Positions 1-12,228 are shown, numbered from the stretch's first letter. The stretch: 60,434 nucleotides of DNA from Bacteroidota bacterium (GCA_016711805.1 JADJSH010000044.1:1-60434); one strand, 5' to 3'. Program-made: numbers and translations. Notes: generated by a model from the letters alone, not told the origin.

Positions 1-223
1 TTTTCTTTAATGGTCCATGAAAACTAAAGGATTGGTAGAAAGGCACCAAATAAACCCACTTCGACTGTTTAATGTCAAGTACTGCACTTAAGGCATCTTT
101 TGTGCCCTGCTAAGCAGGGTTAATTACCATTTGATTAAATTGGTATTGACTGTATTGTGGATCTTGCTGAGCCAACAATGGCAAAGCCAAAGCACAAGTA
201 AGTATTAATAATATTCTTCTCAT
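1..223 (-). CDS. PorP/SprF family type IX secretion membrane protein (5' part, disrupted)
   Basis: The minus strand from 223 encodes a signal peptide (MRRILLILTCALALPLLAQ) followed by QDPQYSQYQFNQMVINPA, the near-invariant start of PorP/SprF outer-membrane proteins. The usual next residues, YAG-K-DALS, are recoverable only after repairing the bases around 113-118, where a TAG interrupts the frame. SFSFHGPLKK near the window edge also fits the family but needs a further shift near 60-75. Members are outer-membrane beta-barrel proteins that help export or anchor cargo with type B C-terminal domains, as SprF does for the gliding adhesin SprB. It sits 8 bases downstream of a type B cargo gene on the same strand, the normal arrangement. 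The gene runs off the left edge, and whether the breaks are real or consensus errors cannot be decided here. Confidence 0.8.
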
Positions 224-231
224 AATCTCTT

Positions 232-3200
232 TTAATTTGTAATTTCTAACCAACTTTTTTTCAATACCTTGCCGTTATCGTTCGTAATTAAATAAAAATA
301 AGTACCTGATGTAACAGGCTTGCCATTAAATTTTCCATCCCAGTTATTATTGGTATTATTATATTTTGAGGTGGTAAATACTTTATCACCCCAACGATTA
401 AAAATGTGAACATTATTATTTGGATATTTCTCAATATTATCAATTACAAAAAAATCGTTTACTCCATCACCATTTGGTGTAAATCCATTATACACAATCA
501 CATCACAACTCGAATTAATATCAACGGTAAATACGACATCCGATACACAGCCATTAAAATCTATGGCACTAAGCGTATAATTGGTTGGCGAGGAGGGAGT
601 AACATAGCTTGTATTTGGAATAACATTTGCACTCCACATAGGAATTGTGCCTCCAATAACGGATAGTATAGCTGTATCACCAACACAAACAGCACTAGGC
701 GTAACTACAGGAATAACCGCATTCCCATTTTGAACATCCACAAAAGCTGTACTGAAAAAAGCACAACCATTACTTCCTGTTCCTAAAACAGTAAACGTAG
801 TAGGCGTAAATATTTGAACTACCGGATTTGCTCCAAATATCAACCCAGGATTCCATACATATTGTGTTGCATTTCCACTAGCATTTAAAGTAATGTTTTG
901 TCCCACGCACGCCATTGTATGACTAACAGACGCGGATACTGATGGCAAAGGCATAACAGATAAAGATAAAAGAGCAGTATCAGAACATGAGCCACCATTT
1001 GTACCCACCACGCTATACGTTGTATTTGAAAAAGGTTGAATGATAGTTGTGTTGGTTGTAGCACCTGTTGACCAATTATAATTTGAAGCTCCATTAGCTG
1101 CAACTGTCATTGTATATCCAAAACAAACGTTGGTTGACGGCGTATTAATAGTAACAACGGGCGTATTTAAAACATTAATTGTAGCGTTTGCCGAATTTTG
1201 ACAACCAAAAGAGTTTGCACCAATAACAGAATATGAAGTAGATGCCGAAGGTGTTACAGAAACAACATTGAGCGATGAACCAGTTGTCCAAGTATAAGTA
1301 TTGGCACCACTAACATTTAATACTACTGGTTGGCCAGCACAGATTGTTGTATTAGATGGAGTAATTGAAACAAGAGGCAAACTAAAGGTTGTAACACTTA
1401 TTGTTTTTGTATTAATACAACCAAATGGCCCAGCGCCTGTAACCGTAAAAACAGTAGTTCCTAAAACCGTTGGATTAATACTAATTGTATTACCTGTAAA
1501 AGCTGAAGGACTTAATGTATAACTCGCTCCTCCTGAATTTGAAAACGTTATAGATGAGCCTATACAAACTGTATTAGAGCTCACTGTAGAGAAAATAGTT
1601 GGCGGGTTGACAACTTTAATAGAATCGGTTCGGGTACCTATACAACCAAAAGGACTGCTTCCGGTTATGTTGTATACTGTTGTAACTGTTGGACTTAGTA
1701 AATGACGATGCTGTAATATCACCTGGATTAGTTGTAAAATTAAGTGCTCCCCGATAAATTTACGGTAGTCGTTTTCCCAGCACAAATAGTTGGTTATTTG
1801 GTGTAACAGTTATAGAAGGGATGGGATTTACACTAATTGTAATAGCAGAAGTTTTTATACATCCATTTAAATCTTGAACATTAACTGTATAATTTACTGA
1901 AGGTGTTATTGTTGGAATCACTGAAGTAGAACTAACAGAAGCTCCATTACTCCAATTATAGCTGTATGTGGTTCCAGTGCCGCCTGCAACAGAGGCTGTT
2001 AAATCAACACCATTACCTGCGCAAACTACAGTACTTGAAGGTATTATAGTTACTGTCATCGAAGACGGCTGGATTACCGTTATTGGTTTTGTAACTGAAA
2101 CTCCACAACTATTTGTAACAACACAAGTATAAACTCCTGCACATAATGCAGAAACAACTGATGAGGATGAAACTGCTGGCGTCCACGAATAAGTATATGG
2201 AGCTCCACTTCCTACTACTGATACTAGTGTTGAAGAACCATTGCAAGCACCTGCACATGTTGGATTGATTGAATTTACATTTACTGTAGGAATAGGACAC
2301 GCATTAACTTGTATTGTTTTTAGTGGATTGAATTTAATCCAGCGGCAGTAACTGTTAATGATATGGTATGAATACCCGCTGTATTAAATGTGAGTGTAGG
2401 ATTTTGTAAAGCACTTAATGAAGGCGTAGATGCTACACAAACATAATTCCATGATGTGATAGCGTTAGAAGCTGTAGACAAATCTGTAATATTAACCGAT
2501 TGTCCTTGATTGATTATGGTTGCTGATAATGAAAAACCAGCCTGAATAGTGGCGGTTGGAGAGCAAAACCCATGAGTTCCCAATTGGTTTCTATAAGGGC
2601 TATTAGTCATTGCTGTTTGCATCCTAGTCTTCTGATCTTCGGTAAACATATACATAAAAGCATCGTCTGTATAATCAGCAAAATTCATAAACATAACACC
2701 TTCTGGACCAGTTGGAGGTACTGTTACTGTACAAATATTTGGCAAGTATGGATATGTTGGTGAACCGTTAGTTCCTGCTTGTTCAGCAGGAGTGTCGTTA
2801 CAAAAATCATTACCACATGAAATATCACCCCAAACATGTCTAATTCCTAAATAATGGGATATTTCATGAGTTAAAGTTCTACCATAATTATATGGTGCAG
2901 AATAAACTCCAGAAGCAAAAATATTTTGTGAGCCGCAGGCTTTGGCCCAACACCATAGACCATCTGTAGTGGCAGTTCCTGCACCTGAAATTCCAGTCAA
3001 TCCAGATAAAGGGGGGAATGTAGCGTAGCCCAATAAACCGACTGCAGCGGCAACATCAGTCACCCAAATATTTAAATATTTATTAGGACTCCATATCGTC
3101 GCAGGCTTGATTATATTGTCCATTAGAGTCGTTAAATTAGCTGCCGTAGCAGCCGATGATGGGTTAGTGGCTCCAGAAATACTATTCCAATTTCTTCTTT

Positions 3201-3678
3201 CGATACCAGGTTCTGGTAACACATTTCCTAACGAATCTTTTAATGCTAAGCAAAATGAAATACCTGTATTAGAAATTCCTATTCTTCCTAATCCATCTTT
3301 ACTTGCAGCCGCAACAGCAGTATTAGTTGCGTATGCTTGAAATGCAGTTGCTGGATACGTACCGGTATTAAAACCAATTCCTGAATAATCATCATTTAAA
3401 ACCTGTATCTGGGAATTTAACTGAGCTTGATTAATGTTTGGATAAGTCCCAATTGCTTGGCCACCATGAATGATATGAAAAATAACAGGGATTTGAAAGG
3501 TTGATTGAACCCTACTAGCTGCCGTAGTCGTATTTAAATAATCAATTATTTTCTGTTGAAATAAAGAATCATATTGAGTTGTTGGCACATGAGTTCCACA
3601 ACCGCGATTAGGAATTTGAGCATAACTTCCTATTGAAATTAATATCAGTAATAATATGACCCAACTATTTTTTTTCAT
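232..3678 (-). CDS. Secreted M43-family zinc metalloprotease with PKD-like repeats and type B sorting domain (frameshifted)
   Basis: The protein starts MKKNSWVILLLILISIGSYAQ, a signal peptide, followed by a pappalysin/cytophagalysin-type domain with the zinc motif HEISHYLGIRHVWG near residue 270 (HExxHxxGxxH). A PKD module follows (near residues 395-450), then a series of Ig/PKD-like modules of about 80 residues, each with a conserved Cys near its start. It ends in the gliding-motility-associated type B domain (NGFTPNGDGVND, HIFNRWGDKVF, TSGTYFYLI). The reading frame changes near 2323 and again at about 1690-1785, where at least two indels occur. Joined, it is about 1,150 residues. M43 enzymes are extracellular endopeptidases, and the C-terminal domain predicts export through the T9SS. 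The start is 4 bases after the stop of the preceding gene, so the genes are co-transcribed. The family call is firm; the substrate is unknown. Confidence 0.85.
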
Positions 3679-3682
3679 TTAA

Positions 3683-4456
3683 TTATTTCCCTGTTAATTC
3701 TACCCAGCCTTTTTTAATACCAGTTCCGTTTTCTAATTCAATAATGTAAAAATAAGTTCCACTAGTTAACACTGCACCACTTTGAGTTTTACCATCCCAA
3801 ACATTAGACGAGTTATTATAATTTTCGGTAGCCCATAATTTATTTCCCCATCTATTAAAAATAGTAACCGTATTATTTGGAAAATTTTCAATATTTTCAA
3901 TTAACCAATTATCATTTAATCCATCACCATCAGGTGTAAAACCATTATAAACAGTTATTTGACAAGGATCGGTGCTAGGCAAAACGGTGTAGTTAAATAA
4001 AACGGAATCAATAACAACACTACTCGAATTAATTCCTAAAACAGTAATGCTATAATTACCAGGCGCTAAACTATCAATAGTTAAACAATTTTGATTTGGA
4101 CAAAGCGTTGAAGGAGACCAAATATATTTTAATTGAATTGCGGAACTAGGTGCTGTATTTAAAACTAAAGAGATGAAACCATCATTTTTATTTAAGCAAC
4201 TTTCGTTTTGATGCAATGTTGTTATACTTAAATCTAAATTACCCACAATGTCTGGCTGCAAAAAACCCTGAGTAATCACATTATTAGAATTACTAATAGT
4301 TGTAATAATTGGCTCACCAATATTATAATACACCTCAACTCCCGAAGAGCCAACAGCTCCACCTCCTCCAGCAGAATTTATAACCTGCGGAGCGATTTGA
4401 GCAAACTGTTTGACAACAATTCCAAAAATAAATATGATAATGATTAAATATTTCAT
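3683..4456 (-). CDS. T9SS type B sorting domain-containing secreted protein
   Basis: This protein of about 257 residues has a signal peptide (MKYLIIIIFIFGIVVKQFAQ) and then PQVINSAGGGGAVGSSGVEV, with YYNIGEPIITTI, a common start for small Bacteroidota surface proteins. A short Cys-containing beta module follows. The last 90 residues form a type B sorting domain (NGFTPDGDGLNDNW, TIFNRWGNKLWAT, LTSGTYFYIIEL). It is intact. An in-frame ATG at 4465 would overlap the upstream stop; the ATG at 4456 lies just past that stop and leads directly into the signal peptide, so I prefer it. It lies between the giant fibre-like gene and the M43 protease with almost no spacing, which suggests one cluster exported together with the PorP/SprF partner. 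No enzymatic motif is visible; a structural or adhesive role is inference. Confidence 0.85.
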   Translation of the reverse strand: MKYLIIIIFIFGIVVKQFAQIAPQVINSAGGGGAVGSSGVEVYYNIGEPIITTISNSNNVITQGFLQPDIVGNLDLSITTLHQNESCLNKNDGFISLVLNTAPSSAIQLKYIWSPSTLCPNQNCLTIDSLAPGNYSITVLGINSSSVVIDSVLFNYTVLPSTDPCQITVYNGFTPDGDGLNDNWLIENIENFPNNTVTIFNRWGNKLWATENYNNSSNVWDGKTQSGAVLTSGTYFYIIELENGTGIKKGWVELTGK

Positions 4457-4457
4457 G

Positions 4458-7400
4458 TTATTCAATTACTATATAATTAAAGCCAAAAGTAAAAGAAGGT
4501 CCAGATAAATTGGCGGCTGTATTATTTTTAAATGTAACGTTAAAAAAACCTGTATTTATGGTTGAAATATAGTAAGACATTTGACCAGGATCCGTATTTG
4601 GTGTAACAACAACCGTAGGATTTACACTATAAGATTTATTAAAAGATACTCTGAAGGTGACTTGCCCTCCCGGATTTATCATTCCTGTAGTTGTACAAAC
4701 TGCCGATAAAGAACCTTTAACGTCATTACAAGTTCCTAATGTAAGTGTTACACCTGTAGCGCTTAAACCACCGGTTGCTGTAACTGTAGTCACTACTGCA
4801 GCTGTTGCTTGCGTAGCTTTAACATGTCCGTTTTCAACCCATAAAGATAAAGCAGATGCAGGATCAACGGCATTATTTGAAGCATGTATAGCGGCGGCAG
4901 TACCTGTATTATGTGCGCGTAAAACATCTGCTCCGTTTGTATTTGAATTATTTGCAAAATTAGCAACATTACCTCCAGTGGTACCTGAATTTTTATACGC
5001 AACTAAAGCCGCTCCTGTTCCAGTGTTTGTAATATCAACTGCACCAGTTCCATTACTATTTGAGGAAGCGATCAATGCTCTTCCACCACCCGAAGAAATT
5101 GCTCTAACAACATCTCCACTCGAATTTGCAAAATCAGCAGTTACAGCTGTTGAACTATTGTTTGCCGCATAAATAGCATTACCAGTTCCATTTGTACTAA
5201 CATATAATGCTGCAGCTGTATTTGTAGCGTTACTTATCGTAAAAATACCTGCCGAACCTGAACCTAAGTTTGTTGCACCAATAGCTGCACCAATGCCATT
5301 TGTAGATGCTTCAATTGCTTTTGCACTGCTACCAGTATTATTAACTTCGATATAAGCCGCGTTACCAACACCAAAATGTCTTAATTGCAATCCATTACTT
5401 CCATTTGAAACGTTATTAATATCTAATGCTAATCCATCTAAACTAGCAGCATTATTTTTTATATCTAATGATGCATTTGGAGTATTAGTTCCAATTCCTA
5501 CTTTATCCGTTAAATTAGCTTGAGTAACAATACCAGAACCCTGAATCCATGGAGATAGACCAGCGCCTGAAATTAAATCTACAAAAGCACCTCCATTTTC
5601 TGATACTTTAAATTTATTACTTGGTCTATCGTAATAAATACGTCCTTCATTTACAAAAGATGTATTCGGTGGAGTATTATAAGCCGCCATAGTTAAAGAA
5701 GAATCCACTCTTAATCTACCTTTTACATCTAATGCTGCTTTATTAAAAATGTTATTTGGATTAACTGTCACAATTCCATCATTACCTAATTTTAAAAGTT
5801 CTTGATTACTATTTGTAGTATTAGGTACAACTGCAAAAAACAAATCAGTTCCCTTACTTGTATTGGTTACGTTTTCGGATGCTCTAGCATAAATTTTAGC
5901 TCCATCTCCATACCCTGTACCGTCATAAGCTGAAAAATTTATTTTACCAATTTCTTGTGCTGCAATAACAGCTCCTCTTGTATAAGTAGGCGAAACGCCT
6001 AAAGGATTATTTCTAGTCAAATTTATTTGTCCAGAAAAACCAAAACCTTCTGCCGCAATTCCAGGTGAAGTTGCATTATCATCCATAACATGAAAAGTAG
6101 TCAATGGTGCATGCATATTATTAATAGATGTTTTTCCATCACCATAAATCAAAAATCTAGATTTATAATTTGTGCCATCAAAAAAGCTAACACTGTATGC
6201 CGAAAAATTATTCGCTGCATTATTACTTGCACCAACTTCAAAATATTTATTTGCTACTCCTGTATTTGAGAACTTAATTCTACTTAATGCTCCTGATGTT
6301 TCTCTTAAATGCATCGTTGGATTAGCGGTAGTTGCAGAATGAAGAATTTCTGTATTTCCTTCAAACTTAGCGGCTAAAGCTGTGGCGTTATATGATTTAG
6401 CAAATAATGCTACACCGGAACCATTCGTTTGAGCATTTACAGCATTAGCAGTTGTTGTATTACTCGATAAAATGAATTTTCCTCCATCTCCATTTGTAGA
6501 TTCACCATAAATACCTGCACCTGTAGTAGATTTCCCCCATACACCAGCACCCGAACCACTTTGACCGTAAACACCAATACCGTTATTAGGATTTTCACCG
6601 AAAACACCTGTTGATGAAACTGTAGCTCCCGAATTATAACCATGTATGGTTGCTGGCACCGAACCTGTGCCATAAACATCTAGCTTATATGTTGGATTAT
6701 TTGTACCTATGCCAACAAGACTAATTGAGTTTGTTGTTACAACCGAAGTTGCTGTTGGTGCAGTCCATAGACCTGGCAATGTAGCTAAGTTTACAGAGTT
6801 AGTTGCAGGACCTGAAGTTAATGTTGTTCCTGTTAATGATAATGTTGGCGTTACTGCAATAGTTTGTGTTCCTGTAGTAAATACACCAGTATTATTATTG
6901 TAAATGGACATTGGAACGTTAACTGTATAATTTGGAGAAACATTGTTTACAGTTGCAACACCTGTTCCTGTAATCGTTGGTGAAGCAATTGAAGATGGTG
7001 CCCATGAACCAGCATTGAATTGCAATACTTGATTTGCTGTTGGGGCAACCGTTGAAATGTTCACACCTCTTAGTTTTGATACAGTTGATGTATTAATTGA
7101 ACCAATTACATCTCCCGCAACGTTGGGTGTATATTGAGCTGCAGTTGTTAACCTTCCAAAATTATCTACTGAAAATGTAGGAACAGCATTGGTAGCATTA
7201 GCCCCATAATTGTTTGCCGCAACACCTGTTGAAACTAAGTTTATACTATTACTTGTAATAGATATATTATTTGGTGTGCCAGAATAACTTGAACTAGCAG
7301 GAACAGTAGCAGTAGAAACAACCGTACCATTGGTTAATGTTAATGTATTTGAATTTGAACTTATAGAATATGCTGGCGCATTTACCGTGTAAGTATTTCC

Positions 7401-8886
7401 AGATTGATTTAAAGAAATATTATTTCCTTGCACTAAAGTAGTTGAAGGACTTGCTGTTGAATTTATGGTTAGGTTTGGATAAGAACCAGTTATGGTTGTT
7501 GGACCATTTGGAGTAAACGTTGGCGAAGCAACACTAACTGTAAATGCACTTCCCGAAGTTGGAGAAACACTCGCGATACCCGTAGCGGCCATATTGATAG
7601 TACTTGATCCTGTTCCTGTTAAAGCTGCAGTAGTAGAATATGAACCTTGAGTTAAAGTTAAAACATTACCGGTAGTGTTATAAGTTAAAGTTGGTTGTGG
7701 TACATCAACATTAAATGTATTCCCAGTAGTTGGAGTTACAACCGCTATCCCAGTACTTGTAATTGTTGGCGTTTGTGCTGCGGGTAAATTTTGAAAGGTA
7801 CCATTACCTAATGCATCACTTGTTAAAACTTGACCTAATGTACCACCACTTACCGTTAATGTATTTGTAAATACATGAGGAGTAGAAACACTTGCATCAA
7901 ACTTACCAGCGCCAACTACATGAAAATTTGCTTGAGGAGAAGTTGTTCCAATACCAAAATTAGTTCCATCAAAATATAAGTTATTTCTTGGTAAAGTATC
8001 CCAAACTGTTCCTGTATTGTATAAAAACTGTCCACTTAAAGCGTTTGGCAAAGTTGAACCACTAGGAACATTTACTGTAAAGTTTGGATAAGCTCCAGTT
8101 ACTGTTGCACTATTCACACCAGTAATACTAACAATTTGATCTGGGGCAACGGTTGGAGTATTAATGGTTAAATTTGGATAAGTACCAGTTACGCTAGTTG
8201 CACCAGTTCCCAAAATATTTGCTGTTCCCGTAATAACTCCTGTTCCATTAATATCAATACCATTTCCTGCCGTATATGTTTGAACGATAGGCGTACTAAT
8301 TATAAAATTTGGATATGTTCCTGTTACAGATGCAGAACCAGCAGGTGTAATCGTTATAGTTTGATCAGGTGCTGTGTTTATTATAGTACTTCCTGCAACA
8401 TTAATTCCTGTACCTCCAGTATAAGTTGTTCCTGCAGGAATTGTTGTTGTATTACCTCCAACAGATAAAATATTATTGGTAAAAGAAAACCGCTGGTGCT
8501 GGAGCTGAACCAGCATTTAAAGCATAAGGTACACTCATTAATTGTTGAGAACCTAAAGAACTAAATGTTCCCGTATTTGGATCAATAGATACTTCAATAA
8601 AATATGAATTTGTGGCCCAGTTTATTACTGATAAATTACTTATTGAACCTATGTAAGTAGTAAACAATCCAAATCCATTAGTTGAAACTCCAGTATGCGT
8701 TTCTGTAAATACAATTGCACCAGAGGCAGAGCCTTGATGAATATCAAACTTTATTCCAATAGGCTGATTTGCCAATACTGTTCCTGATGCATTACGTGCC
8801 ACCCCTTGGTAACTAATTTTTTGTGGCGCTTGTGAATAAGCTAAACTTGTGATGCCAATTAATAAAGTAAATAAAAGTTTTTTCAT
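4458..8886 (-). CDS. Giant tail-fibre-like secreted surface protein (one frameshift)
   Basis: A signal peptide (MKKLLFTLLIGITSLAYSQ) leads into APQKISYQGVARNASGTVL, the standard opening of Bacteroidota fibre-like surface proteins. One shift at about 8485-8500, in a run GTTTTCTTTTACC, separates the first 125 residues from the remaining 1,340. The long middle is Thr/Asn/Gly-rich with recurring segments of the type TGTYPNLTI and ITGTGVATV, then phage-fibre-like stretches (KLDVYGTG, GVYGQSGSGAGVWGKST, RIYYDRPSNKFKVSENG) and a second repeat series with ASTNGIGAAIGATNLG. The end (NPTVVVTPNTDP, GFNYIVIE) resembles the receptor-binding tip of tail-fibre-like proteins. No T9SS sorting domain is seen at its own C-terminus. 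Adhesion is inferred from composition and architecture only. Confidence 0.75.
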
Positions 8887-9116
8887 ATGTAGTTATTTAT
8901 TGTTTTTTAATTCGTAAGACGAATTGAGATTCCGTTTTAGATGATCTAAAATATATTTGTTTAGTTTTCTGGTAAAATGATAACCATGTTTTTCAACTGT
9001 TAAATTTATACAAAAAATCAGAAAACTGAATGCAATTAACAGACCAATTGACTATTTTATTTGTTAAAAAACTCCGATTTGTCGATAAATTCAATAATTT
9101 GTTCGGAAAAACTGAC

Positions 9117-10131
9117 TTAACTCAGGATTTTTTTAAGAGCAGCTATTTGCTCTGGTGTCCCTAATACAAATAATTTAGAATCTGGAATCACTAAAGTATC
9201 GGCACTTGGGTTAATAATATACTCCCCTTTTGCAGTTTTGTATCCAATAATATTAGCACCCGAACGATTTCTTATTTCTAAATCTTTCAGTGTTTTGTTT
9301 TTTAATTCATCAGGAATTCTTTCAAAGGAAATTTCCTCTAAACTAATATTATCACCTCCCTCAGCAGTAATATGGTCAATAAATTCCATCACATCTGGCT
9401 TCATTACCAAAGAGGCCATGTGTGCACCTCCTACCTTATCAGGCATAATTACATTATTAGCGCCAGCAATTTTTAATTTCGTATCCGAATTATCTTCGCT
9501 AGCACGTGAAATAATAGTTAAGTTTTTATTTAAGTTACGGGCAGAAAGTACAATAAACAAATTATCAGCATCAACTGGCAAAGTAGTAATAATGGCTCTT
9601 GCTCTTAAAATGCCTGCTTTGATTAATACTTCATCTTGTGTACTATCACCCGTTATAACCAACTCACTAAATTTATGATTAAGAGTAGACGTAAGTGTTG
9701 TGCTATTTTCAATAACTACAAAACGTTTATGATGTTTTTTTAAAACTTGAGCCGCTTGGCGTCCATTACGACCATAGCCACAAATAATAACGTGATCAGA
9801 TATTTTATCAATGGTTGCGTTCAATTTTCTATTTTTAAAAAACTCGTTAAATTCTCCATCAATTACAAATTTAGTAATGGATGAAACTGCGTAAGCAAAT
9901 GTACCAAAACTTGTGATAATAAGAAATGCTGTAAATAATTTACCAGCATGACTTAAAGGAGCAACTTCGCCATACCCAACAGTTGCCACCGTAATTACGG
10001 TCATGTAAAAGGCGTCAAATAAAGAATAATCGTCAATAACAATGTAACCAATAGTTCCTATTACCCCATACAGACAATAGAATTAATAACGGTGCATAAA
10101 ATCGATAATAGGATTTGAAAACGTTAAACAT
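9117..10131 (-). CDS. Potassium channel protein with RCK (TrkA-N/TrkA-C) domains (frameshift near start)
   Basis: The selectivity filter TVATVGYGEV sits between two hydrophobic helices, as in two-TM potassium channels. A Rossmann RCK domain follows (HVIICGYGRNGRQAAQVL, ITGDSTQDEVLIKAGI), then a TrkA-C domain ending FVLGTPEQIAALKK. The N-terminus, starting ATG at 10131 (MFNVFKSYYRFYAPLLILL), is joined to the rest only after removing one G from the GGGG run near 10065; otherwise the first helix is lost. Repaired length is about 338 residues, normal for the family. It should form a tetrameric inner-membrane potassium channel gated through cytosolic RCK rings. It lies downstream of the pspC-like gene on the same strand. 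The ligand cannot be read from the sequence. Confidence 0.88.
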
Positions 10132-10167
10132 AACATTACCAAATTAATAAAAATAATTGAAATTATA

Positions 10168-10401
10168 TTACAAATCCCAAACGCTACGGCGACGGCGATA
10201 GGTATTTGGCTTAAAACTTTCTTTATGTTCTAAAATAAAAGCCATAATGAAGTAAATAATAATGGGAGAACCAAAAGTAAAAAATGACAAATAGATAAAA
10301 TACATACGAATGTGAGTCGTTCTAATACCTAATTTTTTGCCCCACCATTCGCATACACCAAAGGCGTGTTGTTCAAACCAATATCTTATTTTATCTATCA
10401 T
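10168..10401 (-). CDS. PspC domain-containing small membrane protein
   Basis: This 77-residue protein opens with a conserved amphipathic part (MIDKIRYWFEQHAFGVCEWW), then GKKLGIRTTHIRMYFIYLSF, one or two hydrophobic segments, and ends in an Arg-rich tail (YRRRRSVWDL). The GKKLGI-R-YFIYLSF pattern is that of stand-alone PspC-family proteins of Bacteroidota. In Enterobacteria PspC is an inner-membrane sensor of envelope stress; short Bacteroidota members are not characterised to the same degree. The reading frame is intact. A candidate -7 promoter element lies only 7 bases upstream of the start, so its message may be nearly leaderless. Confidence 0.8.
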   Translation of the reverse strand: MIDKIRYWFEQHAFGVCEWWGKKLGIRTTHIRMYFIYLSFFTFGSPIIIYFIMAFILEHKESFKPNTYRRRRSVWDL

Positions 10402-10407
10402 GTGCTA

Positions 10408-10415
10408 CAAAGGTA
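10408..10415 (-). promoter_or_regulatory. Candidate -7 promoter element (TACCTTTG) of the PspC-like gene
   Basis: Read on the minus strand, TACCTTTG matches the Bacteroidota -7 consensus TAnnTTTG exactly and ends 7 bases before the ATG at 10401. No TTTG lies at the preferred 19-base distance, so the -33 half is not supported. If used, the transcript would have a leader of only a few bases. Confidence 0.4.
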
Positions 10416-10441
10416 CAAAATTCAGAAAGCGAATTTTCGCA

Positions 10442-11720
10442 TTATCGAGAGTTTTTCAACAAAAATTCTGCCACATTACATTGAAGGCATAATTTTTTTG
10501 TGCAAAGTGTATCAAACAGTTGGATTTGCGCCTGACTTTCTAGGGCATTTTCTGTTTTGACTCCCAATTTCAAAAACTCTTTTGTTTTCGTATTTATTTC
10601 CGGTGGTAATTGCGATAATAAATCTAAAGCATATTCTACATAATCAGATTGTAAATTATGTTTTGACATAAAAAACAAGTAAGGAACAATAGTATTAATT
10701 ACTATCGAATGAAAAGCAGTTTCGCCTAATGATTTAGAACTTTCTTCAGATAAAACATCAAATTTAAAATGTGTTTTCCAATAGTCATTTGGTTCAATAT
10801 CAAAAAACAATTTAATGGTTTTTAAATCTGGTTTTTCTTCGATCAAATGATACAATGATTTTTGTTTAGCAATACTATTTGCTAATTGTGAAATTCGAAT
10901 CGTAGGAAAATTAATGGGACGTGTTTTAGAAAACTTCCAACTTTCTTTTTTAATTGGTAATAGCTGATGTTTATGTCTTAAAAACTCAAATTCGTTTTGT
11001 AATTGTTTAGGATATTTATCTTCAAAACAATTCATCTAAAAATCCGGCAACACCAAATAACAAGGCTTCTAGTTGAATTGGATTATCTGCATATTTTTTA
11101 AGTATAGAATAAGGTAACGTTTTTCCTAATAATTCAAAAGCATCATTGTTTATTTTAAAACCAAAGTTTCTACAAAGCAAAACATATAATGCATCTTCAT
11201 GATTGTGTTTACCATATTCAAATAAATGTTCTATGTAAGCAGTTTTTTGCTCTATACGTTCAATTGCTAATCGATCTAACCACGATTTCCAAACTATATC
11301 AGAAACGTTGGTAATTGATTTACCGCAAGCAATTGGTTGTTTAGAAAGTTGTAATTGATTGTATTGTTCCAATAAAGAAGGCTTAATGTATTTCTTCAAT
11401 TCCAAAACCGAAACATTAAACTGTTCATTTTGTGGTAACTCTACATCATGTTCATACACCACATGCAATACAATGTTATCGTACGCTTTATTATGTTGAT
11501 GATTATGTTTTAGCCAATCGGATGTTTTGATATGAATTTCAACATTACCTGCTAATAAAATATCATTAATCTTAATTTTTGAATTAAAAAAATCAGGACC
11601 AGAGTCCTGATTATGTTCACCTATTGAAACAACTTCAATATGCTCCTGTTTAGAGCCTATAAATTGAGTTTGCTCTAATAATTTATATTTCCAAATAGTA
11701 TGAAGAAGTTCTTCTTTCAT
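10442..11720 (-). CDS. DUF2851 family protein (frameshifted)
   Basis: The N-terminal 230 residues (MKEELLHTIWKYKLL, NQDSGPDFFNSKIKI, GNVEIHIKTSDWLKH) and the C-terminal 190 residues (EDKYPKQLQNEFEFLRHKH, LCTKKLCLQCNVAEFLL) are the two halves of DUF2851, a Bacteroidota family of about 425 residues. They are separated by a single shift at about 11025-11035. The N-terminal part has an Asp/Glu-Lys pattern (SGPDFF, GNVEIHIKTSDW) suggestive of a PD-(D/E)XK nuclease core, which is an inference, and the C-terminus carries a Cys pair that may bind metal. Its ATG directly abuts the stop of the DinB-like gene (TAAATG), a clear sign of translational coupling. Function is unproven. Confidence 0.82.
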
Positions 11721-12218
11721 TTATCCTTGAGCGTCAGCTGACGGGCCATAAACTCCTGGTAATGGAACGTTCAGTAATCTTAAATAAACATCTAACTGAG
11801 CGCGATGATGATATAGGTGATTCATACACCATGTTCTCACTACTTCTGATTTACATTTTGTAAAAAAGATAGTTTCTCCTGCGCGCATGGTCCATGGCTT
11901 AGCAAACTCATCTTCATTAACCTCATTTAAAATTTTTTCTGCCTGCAAGATATGTTTGTCATGTAACGCTACTAAATCAGCAGTGGAATTAATTACTTTA
12001 GGTTCTCCATTACCTTTAGCAAAATCTAATTCATCTTGTAATAAACATTCTTTCCACCAACCTGAAATTTCGGCGACATGCATTGCTAAACGCAATAAGG
12101 TCATTGATTTTTCATGAGGCTTAAACTCTTTTTTATCAAAAGGAACTAGTTCTAATAATTTTCTTGTAGCAATTGCTTCTTGCTTTATTTCAGCTAATAG
12201 TATTTGGCTATGTTTCAT
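11721..12218 (-). CDS. DinB-family (YfiT-like) four-helix protein
   Basis: A protein of about 165 residues starting MKHSQILLAEIKQEAIATRK. It shows the DinB fold pattern: His in the second helix (RLAMHVAEISGWW) and the paired His in the last helix (MNHLYHHRAQLDVYLRLLN), which together form the usual metal site. The C-terminus VPLPGVYGPSAD matches DinB proteins of Bacteroidota. Members include metal-dependent thiol transferases, but many have no assigned reaction. I chose the ATG at 12218 rather than the one 24 bases upstream because the repaired cytochrome gene ends at 12229, leaving a 10-base gap. Its stop abuts the DUF2851 start. Confidence 0.85.
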   Translation of the reverse strand: MKHSQILLAEIKQEAIATRKLLELVPFDKKEFKPHEKSMTLLRLAMHVAEISGWWKECLLQDELDFAKGNGEPKVINSTADLVALHDKHILQAEKILNEVNEDEFAKPWTMRAGETIFFTKCKSEVVRTWCMNHLYHHRAQLDVYLRLLNVPLPGVYGPSADAQG

Positions 12219-12228
12219 TATGCAAATA

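Noticed and set aside
2109..2300. 63-codon frame rich in Cys and Tyr between the two parts of the M43 protease
   Set aside because: Another frame of the same strand encodes PKD-like sequence continuous with both neighbours (NACPIPTVNVN, then SINPTCAGACNGSSTLVSV), so this is the wrong frame.
4657..5172. 171-codon plus-strand frame inside the fibre-like gene
   Set aside because: Antisense to a clearly coding, biased sequence; composition (Pro/Val/Ala) mirrors the opposite strand.
4458..8886. Diversity-generating retroelement acting on the fibre-like protein
   Set aside because: No reverse transcriptase gene, template repeat or accessory gene is seen in the window.
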